Shown: in pieces, positions 25,560-33,931 of the stretch
Layout of the letters: the number at the start of each line of letters is the position of its first letter
Position numbering within the stretch: position 1 is the stretch's first letter
Source of the DNA: Vandammella animalimorsus
GTDB taxonomy: Bacteria > Pseudomonadota > Gammaproteobacteria > Burkholderiales > Burkholderiaceae_C
Assembly (NCBI RefSeq): GCF_002285265.1
Contig: NZ_NSJB01000001.1
Location: 744,001 to 808,000, forward strand
Reading direction: 5' to 3'
DNA: 64,000 nucleotides
Program-made: the position numbers and the translations under genes
Notes under the pieces: generated by a model
Databases searched by the model: none
What the model saw: the letters and a program-made list of their open reading frames with translations, nothing else
Told to the model about the DNA's origin: nothing

Positions 25560-28180
25560 TGCACCAAGGCCCGAAGACTGCTGCTGACCGAGCGACGCAA
25601 GATGCCGCGCAGCCCCCACCAACCGGCCAACAAGGCCAGCAGCGCGCCAGCCACGGCGCTGAGCAAGGGCGCCCACAACGGCCAGCGCCAGGTGAAGTCA
25701 AATACGTAATGCGCCAGCGCCCAGGCGATGGCGATGGCCGCTACGCTGGCCAGCAGCCCGGCCAGCGCGCCCACGCCGGCCAGCTCGGCGCGCTGCACGC
25801 GCCGCAGCAGCGCGGCGCTGGCGCCCATGGCGCGCATGATGGTGTATTCGCGCGCGCGCTCCTCGCGCGTGGCGGTCACAGCCGCAAACAGCACCACCAT
25901 GCCGGCGGCCAGCGCAAAGCCAAACAGCAACTCCACAGCGCGGCTGACCTGGCCCAGCACCTGCTGCACCTGCTGCAGCGTGGCCGAGAGGTCGATGTTG
26001 GTGATGTTGGGAAACTGCCGCACCAGCGCGTTGTCGAACCCCGGCGTGGCCGGCGCGCGGTAGGCGCTGAGGTAGCTCACGGGCAGGCCCGGCATTTCCG
26101 CCAGCGGAAACAGCACGAAGAAGTTGGCGTTCATGCTCGCCCAATCGACCTTGCGCACCGAGGTCACCTCGGCCTCGTGCGGCAGGCCGCCGATGTCAAA
26201 GCGCAGCCGGTCGCCCAGCGCAATGCCCAGGCGCTGGGCGATGCCCTCTTCGATGCTCAGGCCCTGGGCCTGGCCGGGCAGCCAGCGCCCGGCCACGATC
26301 TGGTTGTCGCGCGGCAGCTCGGTGCTGTGGCTGAGGTTGAACTCGCGCTCGACCTGGCGGCGCGCCTGCTCGTCGCTGTAATCGCTGGCGCGCACGGCGC
26401 GGCCATTGATGGCCATCAGCCGGCCGCGCACCATCGGGTACCACTGGTAGTCGCGCACCCCGGCCTGCTGCAAGGCCTGGCGGAAGGCCTGCGCCTGCTC
26501 GGGCTGGATGTTGATGACGAAGCGGTCGTTGGCCTCGGCCGGCGTGGCCTGGCGCCAGCTCTGAATCAAATCGGTGCGCAACAGCACCAGCAGCACCAGC
26601 GCCAGCAGGCCCACCGCCAGGCTGCCGACCTGCAGCACGGCAAACAACGGCCGCGCCGCCAGCTGGCGCGTGGCCAGCATCAGCCAGCGCGGCGCCCTGC
26701 CCTCGCGCACCACCCAGCGCAGCAGCTTCAGCGCCAGCGCAGCCAGCGCGGCAAACAGCAGCAATGCCAGGGCAAAGCCGCCCACGGCGATGGCGCCCAG
26801 ACGCCAGTTGCCGCTGACCAGAAACAGCAGCGCGGCAAAGCCGGCCAGGCCGGCGAGCACCACGCTGCGCGATGCGCCCTTGAGAGCGCCCAGATCGCGG
26901 CGCAGCACGCGCAGCGGCGGCACCTGCGCCAATTGCAGCACCGGCGCCAGGCCAAAGGCCATCAGCAGGCTCAAGCCCATGCCCAGGCCCAACAGCGCCG
27001 GCCAGGCGCTGGCCGCGGGCAGCTGCACCTGCAGCAGATCGGCCAGCATGTGCACGAACAGCGCATGTACGCCATAGCCCAGCGCCACGCCCAGCAGGCT
27101 GGCCAGCACAGCGGCCACGGCGAACTCCACCAGGTAGGCGGCCATGATGGCGCGCTGGCTCAGGCCCAGCACGCGCCACAGCGCGGCGGCATCGAGGTGG
27201 CGCTGCGCGAAGGAGCGCGCCGCCAGCGCCACGCCCACGGCCGAGAGCAGCGCCGAGAGCAAGGCCACCAGGCGCAAAAAGGATTCGGCGCGCTCGAGCG
27301 TGCGCTGCATCTGCGGGCTGCTGCCCTCCAGCGTCAGCAGGCGCAGGCCGCGCTGCGTGCCGGCGTCCAGCAGCGCCTGCATTTGGCGCTCGAAACCTTG
27401 CACCGCGCTGTCGGCCTGGCCGGCCACCAGCAGGCGCCAGTTCAGGCGGCTGGCTGGCTGCACCAGGGCCGTGGCATCGAGCTGCGCCATGCCGATCATG
27501 ACGCGCGGGGCAAAGTTCAGAAAGCCCGCGCCGCGGTCGGGCTCCTGCGCGATGACGCCGCTGACGACAAAGGCCGCATCGCCCAGGTGCAGGGTGTCGC
27601 CCAGGCCGATTTCCAGATTGGCCAGCAGCGCCGCATCGGCCCAGGCCTGGCCCGGCGGCGGGCCGCCGGCGACCACCTGCCCGGCGGCGGCCAGCGCCGC
27701 GGGCGTGGTCTGCGCATCCCATTGCCGGGCTATGCGCAGCGCGCCGCGCAGCGGGTAGGCCGGCTCCACGGCCTTGAGCGAGACCAGCCGGCTGGCGCCG
27801 CCCTGGGCATCGTCGGCGCGCGCCATGGTGGGAAAGACCACCGTCACGGCCGTTTGCAGGCCCAGCGCCTGGGCCTGCTGGCGCCAGGCCGGCTCGATGC
27901 CGTGGTCGCTGGCCAGCACGGCATCGGCGGCCAGCAACTGGCGCGCATCGCGCTGCAGGCCGGCCTGCAGCCGATCGGCAAAAAAGGCCACGGCGCACAG
28001 CGCCGCCACGGCCAGCAGCACGGCCAGCAGCAGCACCGTCAGCTCACCGGCGCGCCAGTCGCGCTGCAGGCTTTTCAGACCCAGCGCCACAGGGCGCATG
28101 GCCGGGCTTGAGCTTGAGCTTGAGCTTGAAGCCGTGCCGGGCGCGGCATGGCGCACATCAGGCGATTGAGAGGTTTCCAT
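25556..28180 (-). CDS. FtsX-like ABC transporter permease (YbbP type)
   Basis: An 874-residue inner-membrane permease of the MacB/FtsX superfamily, subgroup with ten transmembrane helices as in E. coli YbbP: one helix at the N-terminus (TVLLLAVLLAVAALCAVAFFAD), a large periplasmic domain, three helices around the first FtsX domain, a central pair, a second periplasmic domain and a C-terminal FtsX domain (REYTIMRAMGASAALLRRVQ). The ATP-binding partner (YbbA/LolD-like) is not adjacent. The start at 28180 leaves a Ser-rich leader of 27 residues encoded partly by a hexanucleotide repeat; an ATG at about 28099 (MRPVALGLKSL) would remove it and is a plausible alternative. First gene of the operon with tadA and cls. 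Confidence 0.85.
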   Translation of the reverse strand: METSQSPDVRHAAPGTASSSSSSSSPAMRPVALGLKSLQRDWRAGELTVLLLAVLLAVAALCAVAFFADRLQAGLQRDARQLLAADAVLASDHGIEPAWRQQAQALGLQTAVTVVFPTMARADDAQGGASRLVSLKAVEPAYPLRGALRIARQWDAQTTPAALAAAGQVVAGGPPPGQAWADAALLANLEIGLGDTLHLGDAAFVVSGVIAQEPDRGAGFLNFAPRVMIGMAQLDATALVQPASRLNWRLLVAGQADSAVQGFERQMQALLDAGTQRGLRLLTLEGSSPQMQRTLERAESFLRLVALLSALLSAVGVALAARSFAQRHLDAAALWRVLGLSQRAIMAAYLVEFAVAAVLASLLGVALGYGVHALFVHMLADLLQVQLPAASAWPALLGLGMGLSLLMAFGLAPVLQLAQVPPLRVLRRDLGALKGASRSVVLAGLAGFAALLFLVSGNWRLGAIAVGGFALALLLFAALAALALKLLRWVVREGRAPRWLMLATRQLAARPLFAVLQVGSLAVGLLALVLLVLLRTDLIQSWRQATPAEANDRFVINIQPEQAQAFRQALQQAGVRDYQWYPMVRGRLMAINGRAVRASDYSDEQARRQVEREFNLSHSTELPRDNQIVAGRWLPGQAQGLSIEEGIAQRLGIALGDRLRFDIGGLPHEAEVTSVRKVDWASMNANFFVLFPLAEMPGLPVSYLSAYRAPATPGFDNALVRQFPNITNIDLSATLQQVQQVLGQVSRAVELLFGFALAAGMVVLFAAVTATREERAREYTIMRAMGASAALLRRVQRAELAGVGALAGLLASVAAIAIAWALAHYVFDFTWRWPLWAPLLSAVAGALLALLAGWWGLRGILRRSVSSSLRALVQ
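28106..28129. repeat. Hexanucleotide tandem repeat (gcttga x4) in the permease 5' coding region
   Basis: Four exact units; on the coding strand they read as alternating AGC/TCA serine codons, giving a run of eight serines with flanking codons. Copy-number change would alter Ser-tract length without shifting frame. Confidence 0.8.
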
Positions 28181-28306
28181 CGGACGAACCCTTTGCGGGC
28201 GGCATGGGGCGGCGCTGCGCGCCCCGGGCATTGTTCAGCATGGCGCGCATGAGCGCATGGGCGCATGGGGGCATGCAAAGGCGCACAGCGGCGTGCGGCG
28301 CGCCGG

Positions 28307-28366
28307 CTGGCTCTGGGCAGCTCTGGGCAGCTCTGGGCAGCTCTGGGCGGCTCTGGGCGGCTCTGG
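28307..28366. repeat. 10 bp tandem repeat (ctctgggcag/g), five full units plus a partial
   Basis: Units at 28311, 28321, 28331, 28341 and 28351, then ctctgg; the last two full units carry G for A at position 9. It lies in the 224 bp between the sppA stop and the permease start. Confidence 0.9.
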
Positions 28367-28404
28367 CGCGCCAGCATGCCATGACCTGGGCGCGCAAACT
28401 AAGC

Positions 28405-29496
28405 TCACTGCAATTGCGGGCCCTGGGCGCGCAGGGCCTGGGCGGCCTCTTGCCCCAGGCTGCTGCCCAGGGCCTGGCCGGCGGTGCTGCCCAGCTGGCG
28501 CACCAGCTTGTCGGCCAGGCCCTTGCGCTGCGTGTAATCAATGATCTTGTCTTGCTTGACCACGTCTCGGGCCACGGAGTACACCGAGCCTGTGCCATCG
28601 GCCAGGCCCAGCGCGATGGCCTGCTCGCCCGTCCAGACCAGGCCGCTGAACAGCTCGGGCGACTCCTTCAGGCGCGCGCCGCGCCCTTCGCGCACCACGG
28701 CGATGAATTGCGCGTGGATCTGGCGCAGCATGGTCTTGGCGTGGGCCACGTCGGCCGGATCCTGCGGGCTGAAGGGGTCGAGAAAGCCCTTGTGCTCGCC
28801 GGCCGAGAGCAGGCGGCGCTCGACGCCGAGCTTGTCCATGGCGCCGGTAAAGCCAAAGCCGTTCATCAGCACGCCGATGCTGCCGACCATGCTGGCCTTG
28901 TCCACGTAGATGCGGTCGGCGGCCACGGCCACGTAATAGGCCGCCGAGGCGCCCAGCTCGCCGATCACGGCGTACACCGGCTTGCTGTGCTTGGCCTTCA
29001 GGCGCAGGATTTCATCGCGCAGGATGCCGGCCTGCACCGGGCTGCCGCCGGGGGAGTTGATCTGCAGCAGCACGGCCTTGGCGTTGGGCGCCTCGAAGGC
29101 TTTTTGCAGCGAGCGGTAGAGGTTGCCGGCGCTGGCCTCCTCCTCGTCGGCGATCAGCCCCTTGATGTGCACCACGGCCGTGTGGGCCTCGGCCAGCGGG
29201 GCCTGCAGCACGGTTTTCTGCAGCACGCTCCAGGTGATGAAGCCCAGGTAGCCCAGGAAGATCAGCGTGAAGAAAATGCGCCAGTGCCGCGCGGCGCGCT
29301 GCTCCTTGATGCTGGCCATGGCCAGCTTTTCCAGCACGCTGCGCTCCCAGTGGGCATCGCCGGGGCCGCCCTTGGCGGTTTTTTTCCTCGCGCCATGGGC
29401 CTGCGCGGCGGCAGGGTCGCCACCGGGGCGCTCGGCCCAGACGTCGCTGCCGCTGCCCGCGGCGGTGGGGGAAGAGGATGCGTCGTACGGTTGCAT
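28405..29496 (-). CDS. sppA: S49 signal peptide peptidase
   Basis: A 363-residue membrane-anchored serine protease degrading cleaved signal peptides. It has a cytoplasmic N-terminus, one transmembrane helix (about 70-90, IFFTLIFLGYLGFITWSVL), and a single S49 catalytic domain: the oxyanion segment INSPGGSP, nucleophile Ser in GELGASAAYYVAVAAD, and general-base Lys in GEHKGFLDPF. The length is that of the short, single-domain SppA rather than the double-length E. coli SppA67K. The start codon abuts the Rieske gene stop (TGAATG), indicating translational coupling. Confidence 0.92.
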   Translation of the reverse strand: MQPYDASSSPTAAGSGSDVWAERPGGDPAAAQAHGARKKTAKGGPGDAHWERSVLEKLAMASIKEQRAARHWRIFFTLIFLGYLGFITWSVLQKTVLQAPLAEAHTAVVHIKGLIADEEEASAGNLYRSLQKAFEAPNAKAVLLQINSPGGSPVQAGILRDEILRLKAKHSKPVYAVIGELGASAAYYVAVAADRIYVDKASMVGSIGVLMNGFGFTGAMDKLGVERRLLSAGEHKGFLDPFSPQDPADVAHAKTMLRQIHAQFIAVVREGRGARLKESPELFSGLVWTGEQAIALGLADGTGSVYSVARDVVKQDKIIDYTQRKGLADKLVRQLGSTAGQALGSSLGQEAAQALRAQGPQLQ

Positions 29497-29874
29497 TCAG
29501 AACTCCACGGGTTCGAGCGCGCCTTGCGGGTGCCAGTACACCTGGCCGCCCTGCTCGCTCAGTTCAATCTGGGTCAAAGGCCCCTGGCAGGGCCCGCCGG
29601 CGCAGGCGCCGGTGGCCGCATCATAGGCCGCGCCGTGGTGGGCGCAGATCAGCCACTGGCCGCTGTCGTCGAGGAATTGGCCGCGCGGGTAGTCCATCTC
29701 CATGGCCACGTGGGTGCAGCGGTTCAGATAGGCGCGCGGCTGGCCGGCCACGCGCACGGCAAAGGCCTGCTGCTGCTGGCCCTGGTAGCGCACCTCGAAC
29801 ACCACGGCCGGGCCGCCTTCGGCCAGAGCCTGGCTGCTGCACAGCGGCTGCGGGGGCAGTGCGCCGCCTCTCAT
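29497..29874 (-). CDS. Rieske [2Fe-2S] protein
   Basis: A 125-residue small ferredoxin-like protein with one Rieske cluster: ligands Cys53/His55 (CTH) and Cys77/His80 (CAHH). The spacing between the ligand pairs is 21 residues, within the range of stand-alone Rieske proteins. No transmembrane helix or catalytic partner. It overlaps the HAD gene stop by four bases (ATGA) and abuts sppA, so HAD-Rieske-sppA is one operon. This three-gene order recurs in Burkholderiales, but its electron-transfer partner is not known. Confidence 0.88.
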   Translation of the reverse strand: MRGGALPPQPLCSSQALAEGGPAVVFEVRYQGQQQQAFAVRVAGQPRAYLNRCTHVAMEMDYPRGQFLDDSGQWLICAHHGAAYDAATGACAGGPCQGPLTQIELSEQGGQVYWHPQGALEPVEF

Positions 29875-30566
29875 GGGCGGCGCCCCGGCTCGGCGTGTTG
29901 CTCCAGCCACTGGCGCAGCATGGCCACGGAGTCGGCCACGGCCAGCGGCGCGAACTGCTGCAGGCCATCGCCGGCATGGGCCCCATAGGCCACGCCCACG
30001 CTGGGGCAGCCGGCGTTGCGCGCCATTTGCAGATCGTGGCTGGTGTCGCCAATCATCAGCAGGCGCGTGGGCGCCACGTCGTGCACCTGCATCAGCTCCT
30101 GCAGCATCAGCGGATTGGGCTTGCCGGCGGTTTCGTCGGCGGTGCGCGAGTCGTCGAACAGGCCGTGCAGATCGTGGCTGGCCAGCACGTGGTCCAGGCC
30201 GCGGCGGCTCTTGCCCGTGGCCACGGCCAGCAAGAAGCCGCGCGCCTTGAGGGCGTGCAGCAGCTCCAGCGCGCCGTCAAACAGCACGATCTCGTCCTGC
30301 TGCTGCACGTAGTGGTAGCGGTAGCGGCGCGCCAGCTCGGCATAGGCACTGGGCGGCACATCGGGCGCGGCCCGCGCCAGCGCGCTGCCCAGCTCCATGC
30401 CGATGACCCAGCGCGCCTGCTGCTCATCGGGCGGCGTGCCGCCCACGTCGCGCACGGCCTGCTGGATGCAGCGCGCAATCAGCGCGGTGGAGTCGAACAA
30501 GGTCCCGTCCCAGTCGAAGGCGATCAAATCCACGGGCCGGGGCCCGGTGTGCAATGCAGCGTTCAT
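29871..30566 (-). CDS. HAD-IA hydrolase, phosphoglycolate phosphatase-like
   Basis: A 231-residue haloacid-dehalogenase phosphatase. Motif I is DWDGTLFDS (nucleophile and acid Asp), motif II is the Thr in VATGKS, motif III the Lys in AGKPNPLML, and motif IV IGDTSHDLQMARNAGCPSVGV. The cap between motifs I and II is the helical C1 type of the Gph/PGP group. Substrate is not fixed by sequence. First gene of the operon with the Rieske protein and sppA. Confidence 0.88.
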   Translation of the reverse strand: MNAALHTGPRPVDLIAFDWDGTLFDSTALIARCIQQAVRDVGGTPPDEQQARWVIGMELGSALARAAPDVPPSAYAELARRYRYHYVQQQDEIVLFDGALELLHALKARGFLLAVATGKSRRGLDHVLASHDLHGLFDDSRTADETAGKPNPLMLQELMQVHDVAPTRLLMIGDTSHDLQMARNAGCPSVGVAYGAHAGDGLQQFAPLAVADSVAMLRQWLEQHAEPGRRP

Positions 30567-30869
30567 GGCAAAGGCAAAAAAAGTCGGCCCGCCGCGCCTA
30601 TGCCTACAGTTGCGGCTGCGGTGGGCAAACCGAGCATTATGCGGCCGGATGCACGCCCGCTCTGCAGCGCCGGCCCAAAGGCTTGGCGCGAATGGCCGCC
30701 AATGGATGAACGACAGGTGGACGATGGGCCGCAAGGCCGCCCCGCCTTGCAGGCACCACGCAAACATGGCTGGGGCCATTGGCGAGGCGGTGCGGGCCGC
30801 TGCAGGCCGCACCGATCCACGCCCTCATCCGCTTGATGGCCCCATCGCGCCAGGGCTTTGAACAGGCGC
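30567..30869. other. 303 bp between dnaB and the HAD gene
   Basis: About two thirds of it is the decayed repeat-family copy at 30672-30869. The rest, next to the HAD start, must contain the promoter of the HAD-Rieske-sppA operon; AATGCTCGGTTTGCC-type sequence on the minus strand offers no clear sigma-70 site. Confidence 0.4.
30672..30869 (-). repeat. Decayed ~198 bp copy (C) of the repeat element
   Basis: On the minus strand it starts GCGCCTGTTCAAAG immediately after the dnaB stop TAA. Further in it keeps the family landmarks in order: CCTCGCCAATGGCCCCAGCCAT (compare CCTCGCCATAGCCCCAGCTAT), a CTTGCGGCCCATC block, and ATTCGCGCCAAGCCTTTGGGCC near the far end. Individual bases differ widely, so it is an old copy. 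Confidence 0.6.
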
Positions 30870-32342
30870 TTACATCGGCCCCGTGTCTTCGTGCAGGCTG
30901 AGGTTCTCGAAGCGGGTCTGGTCTTTCTGGAAGTACAGGTTCACGGTGCCGGTGGGGCCGTTGCGCTGCTTGCCGATGATGATCTCGGCCTGGTTGGGGG
31001 CGGTGCTTTTTTCCTTGTTGTAGTAGTCGTCGCGGTAGATGAACATGATGACGTCGGCGTCCTGCTCGATGGCGCCCGATTCGCGCAGGTCGCTCATCAT
31101 GGGGCGCTTGTCGGTGCGCTGCTCGACGCTGCGGTTGAGCTGCGAGAGCGCAATCACCGGGCATTGCAGCTCCTTGGCCAGCATCTTCAGCCCGCGCGAG
31201 ATCTCGCCCAGCTCGGTGGCGCGGTTTTCGTCCGAGGAATTGCCCGAGCCGCTCATGAGCTGCAGGTAGTCCACCACGATCAGGCCCAGCTTGCCGCACT
31301 GGCGCGCCAGGCGGCGCGCGTTGGCGCGCAGCTCGGTGGGCGTCAGTCCCGGGGTCTCGTCGATGTGCAGCGAGACGTTGCGCAGCCGCTCGACCGCCTC
31401 GGTCAGGCGCGGCCATTCCTCGTCGAGCAGCTTGCCGGTGCGCAGGCGCTGCTGGTTGATGCGGCCAATGGAGCCGACGATGCGCACCGCCAGCTGCGAG
31501 GCGCCCATTTCCATCGAGAAGATGGCCACGGGCATGCTCTCGCGCAGCGCCACGTGCTCGGCGATGTTGATGGCAAACGCGGTTTTGCCCATCGAAGGGC
31601 GCGCCGCCAGCACGATCAGGTCGCCCGGCTGCAGGCCGCTGGTCATGCGGTCCAGATGGCTGAAGCCCGTGGGCACGCCGGTGATGTCGTGCGGGCTTTG
31701 CGCCATTTCCTCAACCTGGTCCAGCAGGTTCACCACCAGGCCGTCGAGCGATTGAAAGCCCTGCTTCATGCGCGAGCTTTCCTCGGCGATGCCGAAGATC
31801 TTGGCCTCGGCCTCGTCCAGGATGCGGCTGACCTCGCGCCCCTTGGGGCTGAAGGCGTTGGAGGCGATCTCGTCGCTGGCGGCAATCAGCTTGCGCAGGA
31901 TGGCGCGCTCACGAATGATTTCCGCATAGCGGCGGATGTTGGCGGCGCTGGGCACGTACTGCGCCAGCGAGTTCAGATAGGCGATGCCGCCCACTTCCTC
32001 GGCCTTGCCGATGCCGCGCAGGTGCTCGAACACCGTCACCACGTCCGCCGGGCGGTCGTTCTCCAGCAGCGCGGCGATGGCCTGGAAGATTTGCTGGTGC
32101 TCGCTGCGGTAGAAGTCCGACTGCTTGAGCAGGTCGGAGACGCGCTCCCAGACCTGGTTGTCCAGCAGCAGTCCGCCGAGCACGCTTTGCTCGGCCTCCA
32201 CCGACTGCGGCGGCAGGCGCAGATCGGCCACCTGCGGATCAGCGCCCTGCCCCAGCGGGCCCGGGGGCATGCCGCCGCGCACCGGCTGCTCGGAAAAATC
32301 CATCACTTCGACGCCCATGGCGCCACTGCCCTTCTCATCCAT
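30870..32342 (-). CDS. dnaB: Replicative DNA helicase DnaB
   Basis: The hexameric 5'-3' helicase of the replisome, 490 residues. The N-terminal primase-interacting domain (LRLPPQSVEAEQSVLGGLLL) is followed by the RecA-like ATPase with Walker A ARPSMGKTAFA, Walker B LIVVDYLQLMSG and the C-terminal REIGRLNRSVEQRTDKRPMMSDLRESG-type block (here SQLNRSVEQRTDKRP). A 45-residue leader precedes the domain; starts at 32342 and 32318 are both possible. It follows rplI with 270 bases between, in the common order rpsF-rpsR-rplI-dnaB. Confidence 0.95.
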   Translation of the reverse strand: MDEKGSGAMGVEVMDFSEQPVRGGMPPGPLGQGADPQVADLRLPPQSVEAEQSVLGGLLLDNQVWERVSDLLKQSDFYRSEHQQIFQAIAALLENDRPADVVTVFEHLRGIGKAEEVGGIAYLNSLAQYVPSAANIRRYAEIIRERAILRKLIAASDEIASNAFSPKGREVSRILDEAEAKIFGIAEESSRMKQGFQSLDGLVVNLLDQVEEMAQSPHDITGVPTGFSHLDRMTSGLQPGDLIVLAARPSMGKTAFAINIAEHVALRESMPVAIFSMEMGASQLAVRIVGSIGRINQQRLRTGKLLDEEWPRLTEAVERLRNVSLHIDETPGLTPTELRANARRLARQCGKLGLIVVDYLQLMSGSGNSSDENRATELGEISRGLKMLAKELQCPVIALSQLNRSVEQRTDKRPMMSDLRESGAIEQDADVIMFIYRDDYYNKEKSTAPNQAEIIIGKQRNGPTGTVNLYFQKDQTRFENLSLHEDTGPM

Positions 32343-32438
32343 TGACTCTCACCATTTCCATGTTGTCCCGCCACGGCCGGCACGCCGGCAGCGCGCCGCA
32401 TCTTACGCAGGCTGGGCGGCGCTGTCACCGCACAAGCC

Positions 32439-32480
32439 TGTGCATGGGCCTGGGACAGGCCGTGCACAAGCTGTGGATAA
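32439..32480 (-). promoter_or_regulatory. DnaA box and adjacent palindrome upstream of dnaB
   Basis: TGTGGATAA at 32472-32480 is an exact complement of the consensus DnaA box TTATCCACA. Just before it is the imperfect palindrome TGTGCATGGGCCTG ... CAGGCCGTGCACA (32439-32468). Both lie about 100-140 bases upstream of the dnaB start, so DnaA control of dnaB is plausible; one box alone can also occur by chance. Confidence 0.5.
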
Positions 32481-32530
32481 GCTGTGCCCAAAAGTCTGCC
32501 CTCTCCACCACGCCAACGGCAGGCGGCAAA

Positions 32531-32559
32531 GAAAAAACCGCCTCTTGCGAGGCGGCTTT
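32531..32559 (-). terminator. Terminator after rplI
   Basis: On the minus strand GCCGCCTC-GCAA-GAGGCGG is followed by TTTTTTC. It separates the ribosomal protein operon from dnaB. Confidence 0.85.
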
Positions 32560-32612
32560 CCATGGCAGCTGGCGCAGGGCGCCTTGCCCCGGCCGGCTGC
32601 ACGCGGGCGCTG

Positions 32613-33065
32613 TCAGGCACTTTCGCCGTAGACGGCCACGGTGATTTCCACGTCCACGTCGGTGTGCAGGGCCACGACCACGGTGGAATCGCCCACGGTC
32701 TTGATCGGGCCAGCCGGCAGGCGCACCTGCGACTTGTGCACGTCATAGCCTTGCTTGACCAGCTCGGCGGCGATGTCGTGGTTGGTCACGGAGCCGAACA
32801 GGCGGCCGTCCACACCGGCCTTTTGCGACAGGCGCACGGTCTGGCCAGCGAGCTTCTCGCCCAGGGCCTGGGCGGCGGCCAGCTTTTCGGCAGCGGCCTT
32901 TTCCAGCTCGGCGCGGCGGGCCTCGAACTCGGCCTTGGCAGCGGCGGTGGCGCGGCGGGCGCGGCCGGTGGGGATCAGGAAGTTGCGGGCGTAGCCGTCC
33001 TTGACGGTCACGATCTCACCCAGGTTGCCCAGGTTGACGACTTTTTCCAGAAGAATGATTTGCAT
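32613..33065 (-). CDS. rplI: 50S ribosomal protein L9
   Basis: A 150-residue two-domain L9: N-terminal rRNA-binding domain with [32 protein letters not shown], a long connecting helix rich in Ala/Glu/Lys, and the C-terminal domain with [13 protein letters not shown]. Last gene of the rpsF-rpsR-rplI operon; 17 bases downstream of rpsR. Confidence 0.98.
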   Translation of the reverse strand: MQIILLEKVVNLGNLGEIVTVKDGYARNFLIPTGRARRATAAAKAEFEARRAELEKAAAEKLAAAQALGEKLAGQTVRLSQKAGVDGRLFGSVTNHDIAAELVKQGYDVHKSQVRLPAGPIKTVGDSTVVVALHTDVDVEITVAVYGESA

Positions 33066-33082
33066 GGTGTGCTCCGCCTATC

Positions 33083-33364
33083 TCAGATTTTGTGCTGGTC
33101 GGTGTAGGGCAGCAGGGCCAAGAAGCGCGCGCGCTTGATGGCAGTGTTGAGCTGGCGCTGGTAGATGGCGCGCGTGCCGGTCAGGCGGGCGGGGATGATC
33201 TTGCCGTTCTCGGCGATGAAATCGCGCAGGGTGTCCACGTCCTTGTAGTCGATCTCTTCCACACCGGCGACGGTGAAGCGGCAGAAACGCTTGCGACGAA
33301 ACAGCAGGTTCTGGTTGTTGCGCTTGGGGCGGCGGTCTTTGTTGAAACGCTTGGGTCCAGCCAT
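33083..33364 (-). CDS. rpsR: 30S ribosomal protein S18
   Basis: A 93-residue S18 with the expected [20 protein letters not shown] and [22 protein letters not shown] blocks; pairs with S6 on the small subunit platform. It follows rpsF by only 69 bases, leaving no room for priB, which sits here in many betaproteobacteria. Confidence 0.98.
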   Translation of the reverse strand: MAGPKRFNKDRRPKRNNQNLLFRRKRFCRFTVAGVEEIDYKDVDTLRDFIAENGKIIPARLTGTRAIYQRQLNTAIKRARFLALLPYTDQHKI

Positions 33365-33433
33365 GATGGGCTCCTGATGAAATCTTGATGAATACAGCTG
33401 TCTGGGGATGCAGGCTCAAGCAGCCTTGCCCGC

Positions 33434-33808
33434 TCAGGCCTTCTGCTCGGCCTCGGCGGCCTGCGCGCTCTTGCGCGCTTCCTCGCGCTCGACGGTCTTC
33501 ATCATCGAGGAAGGTGCGGTCTCGGCCTTTTTCTTCTGCACCGTCAGCTGGCGCAGCACGGCATCGTTGAAGCGGAAGGCGTGGTAGAGCTCGTCCATCA
33601 CGGCCTGGCCGGCCTCGATGTTCAGGCACAGGTAGTGCGCCTTGGAGAGCTTGTTGATCGGGTAGGCCAGCTGGCGGCGGCCCCAGTCTTCCTCGCGGTG
33701 GATCTTGCCGCCGCCTTCGGTGACCATGCTCTTGTAGCGCTCCAGCATGGCTGGCACCTGCTCGCTCTGGTCCGGGTGGATCAGCAAAATGATTTCATAG
33801 TGACGCAT
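33434..33808 (-). CDS. rpsF: 30S ribosomal protein S6
   Basis: A 124-residue S6: [22 protein letters not shown] start, [21 protein letters not shown] core, and an Ala/Glu/Lys-rich tail. First gene of the ribosomal protein operon; preceded on its 5' side by the 3' end of mutL transcription with a 123 bp gap. Confidence 0.98.
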   Translation of the reverse strand: MRHYEIILLIHPDQSEQVPAMLERYKSMVTEGGGKIHREEDWGRRQLAYPINKLSKAHYLCLNIEAGQAVMDELYHAFRFNDAVLRQLTVQKKKAETAPSSMMKTVEREEARKSAQAAEAEQKA

Positions 33809-33931
33809 CGTTGAACTCCCTTGTGGAATGAACTGCCACCCGCAGCGTCAAACAGCGGCTGTGGCAAGGAAACCGCGCATTATACATACGGATGCGGTGC
33901 ATCGCGGCGGCGGCGGGCGCGCAATACCCAG

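Noticed and set aside
24986-28111. 1041-codon plus-strand ORF over the permease and tadA
   Set aside because: Antisense shadow of two well-supported minus-strand genes; the peptide is Gln/Arg-rich and repetitive in the manner of reverse-strand translation.
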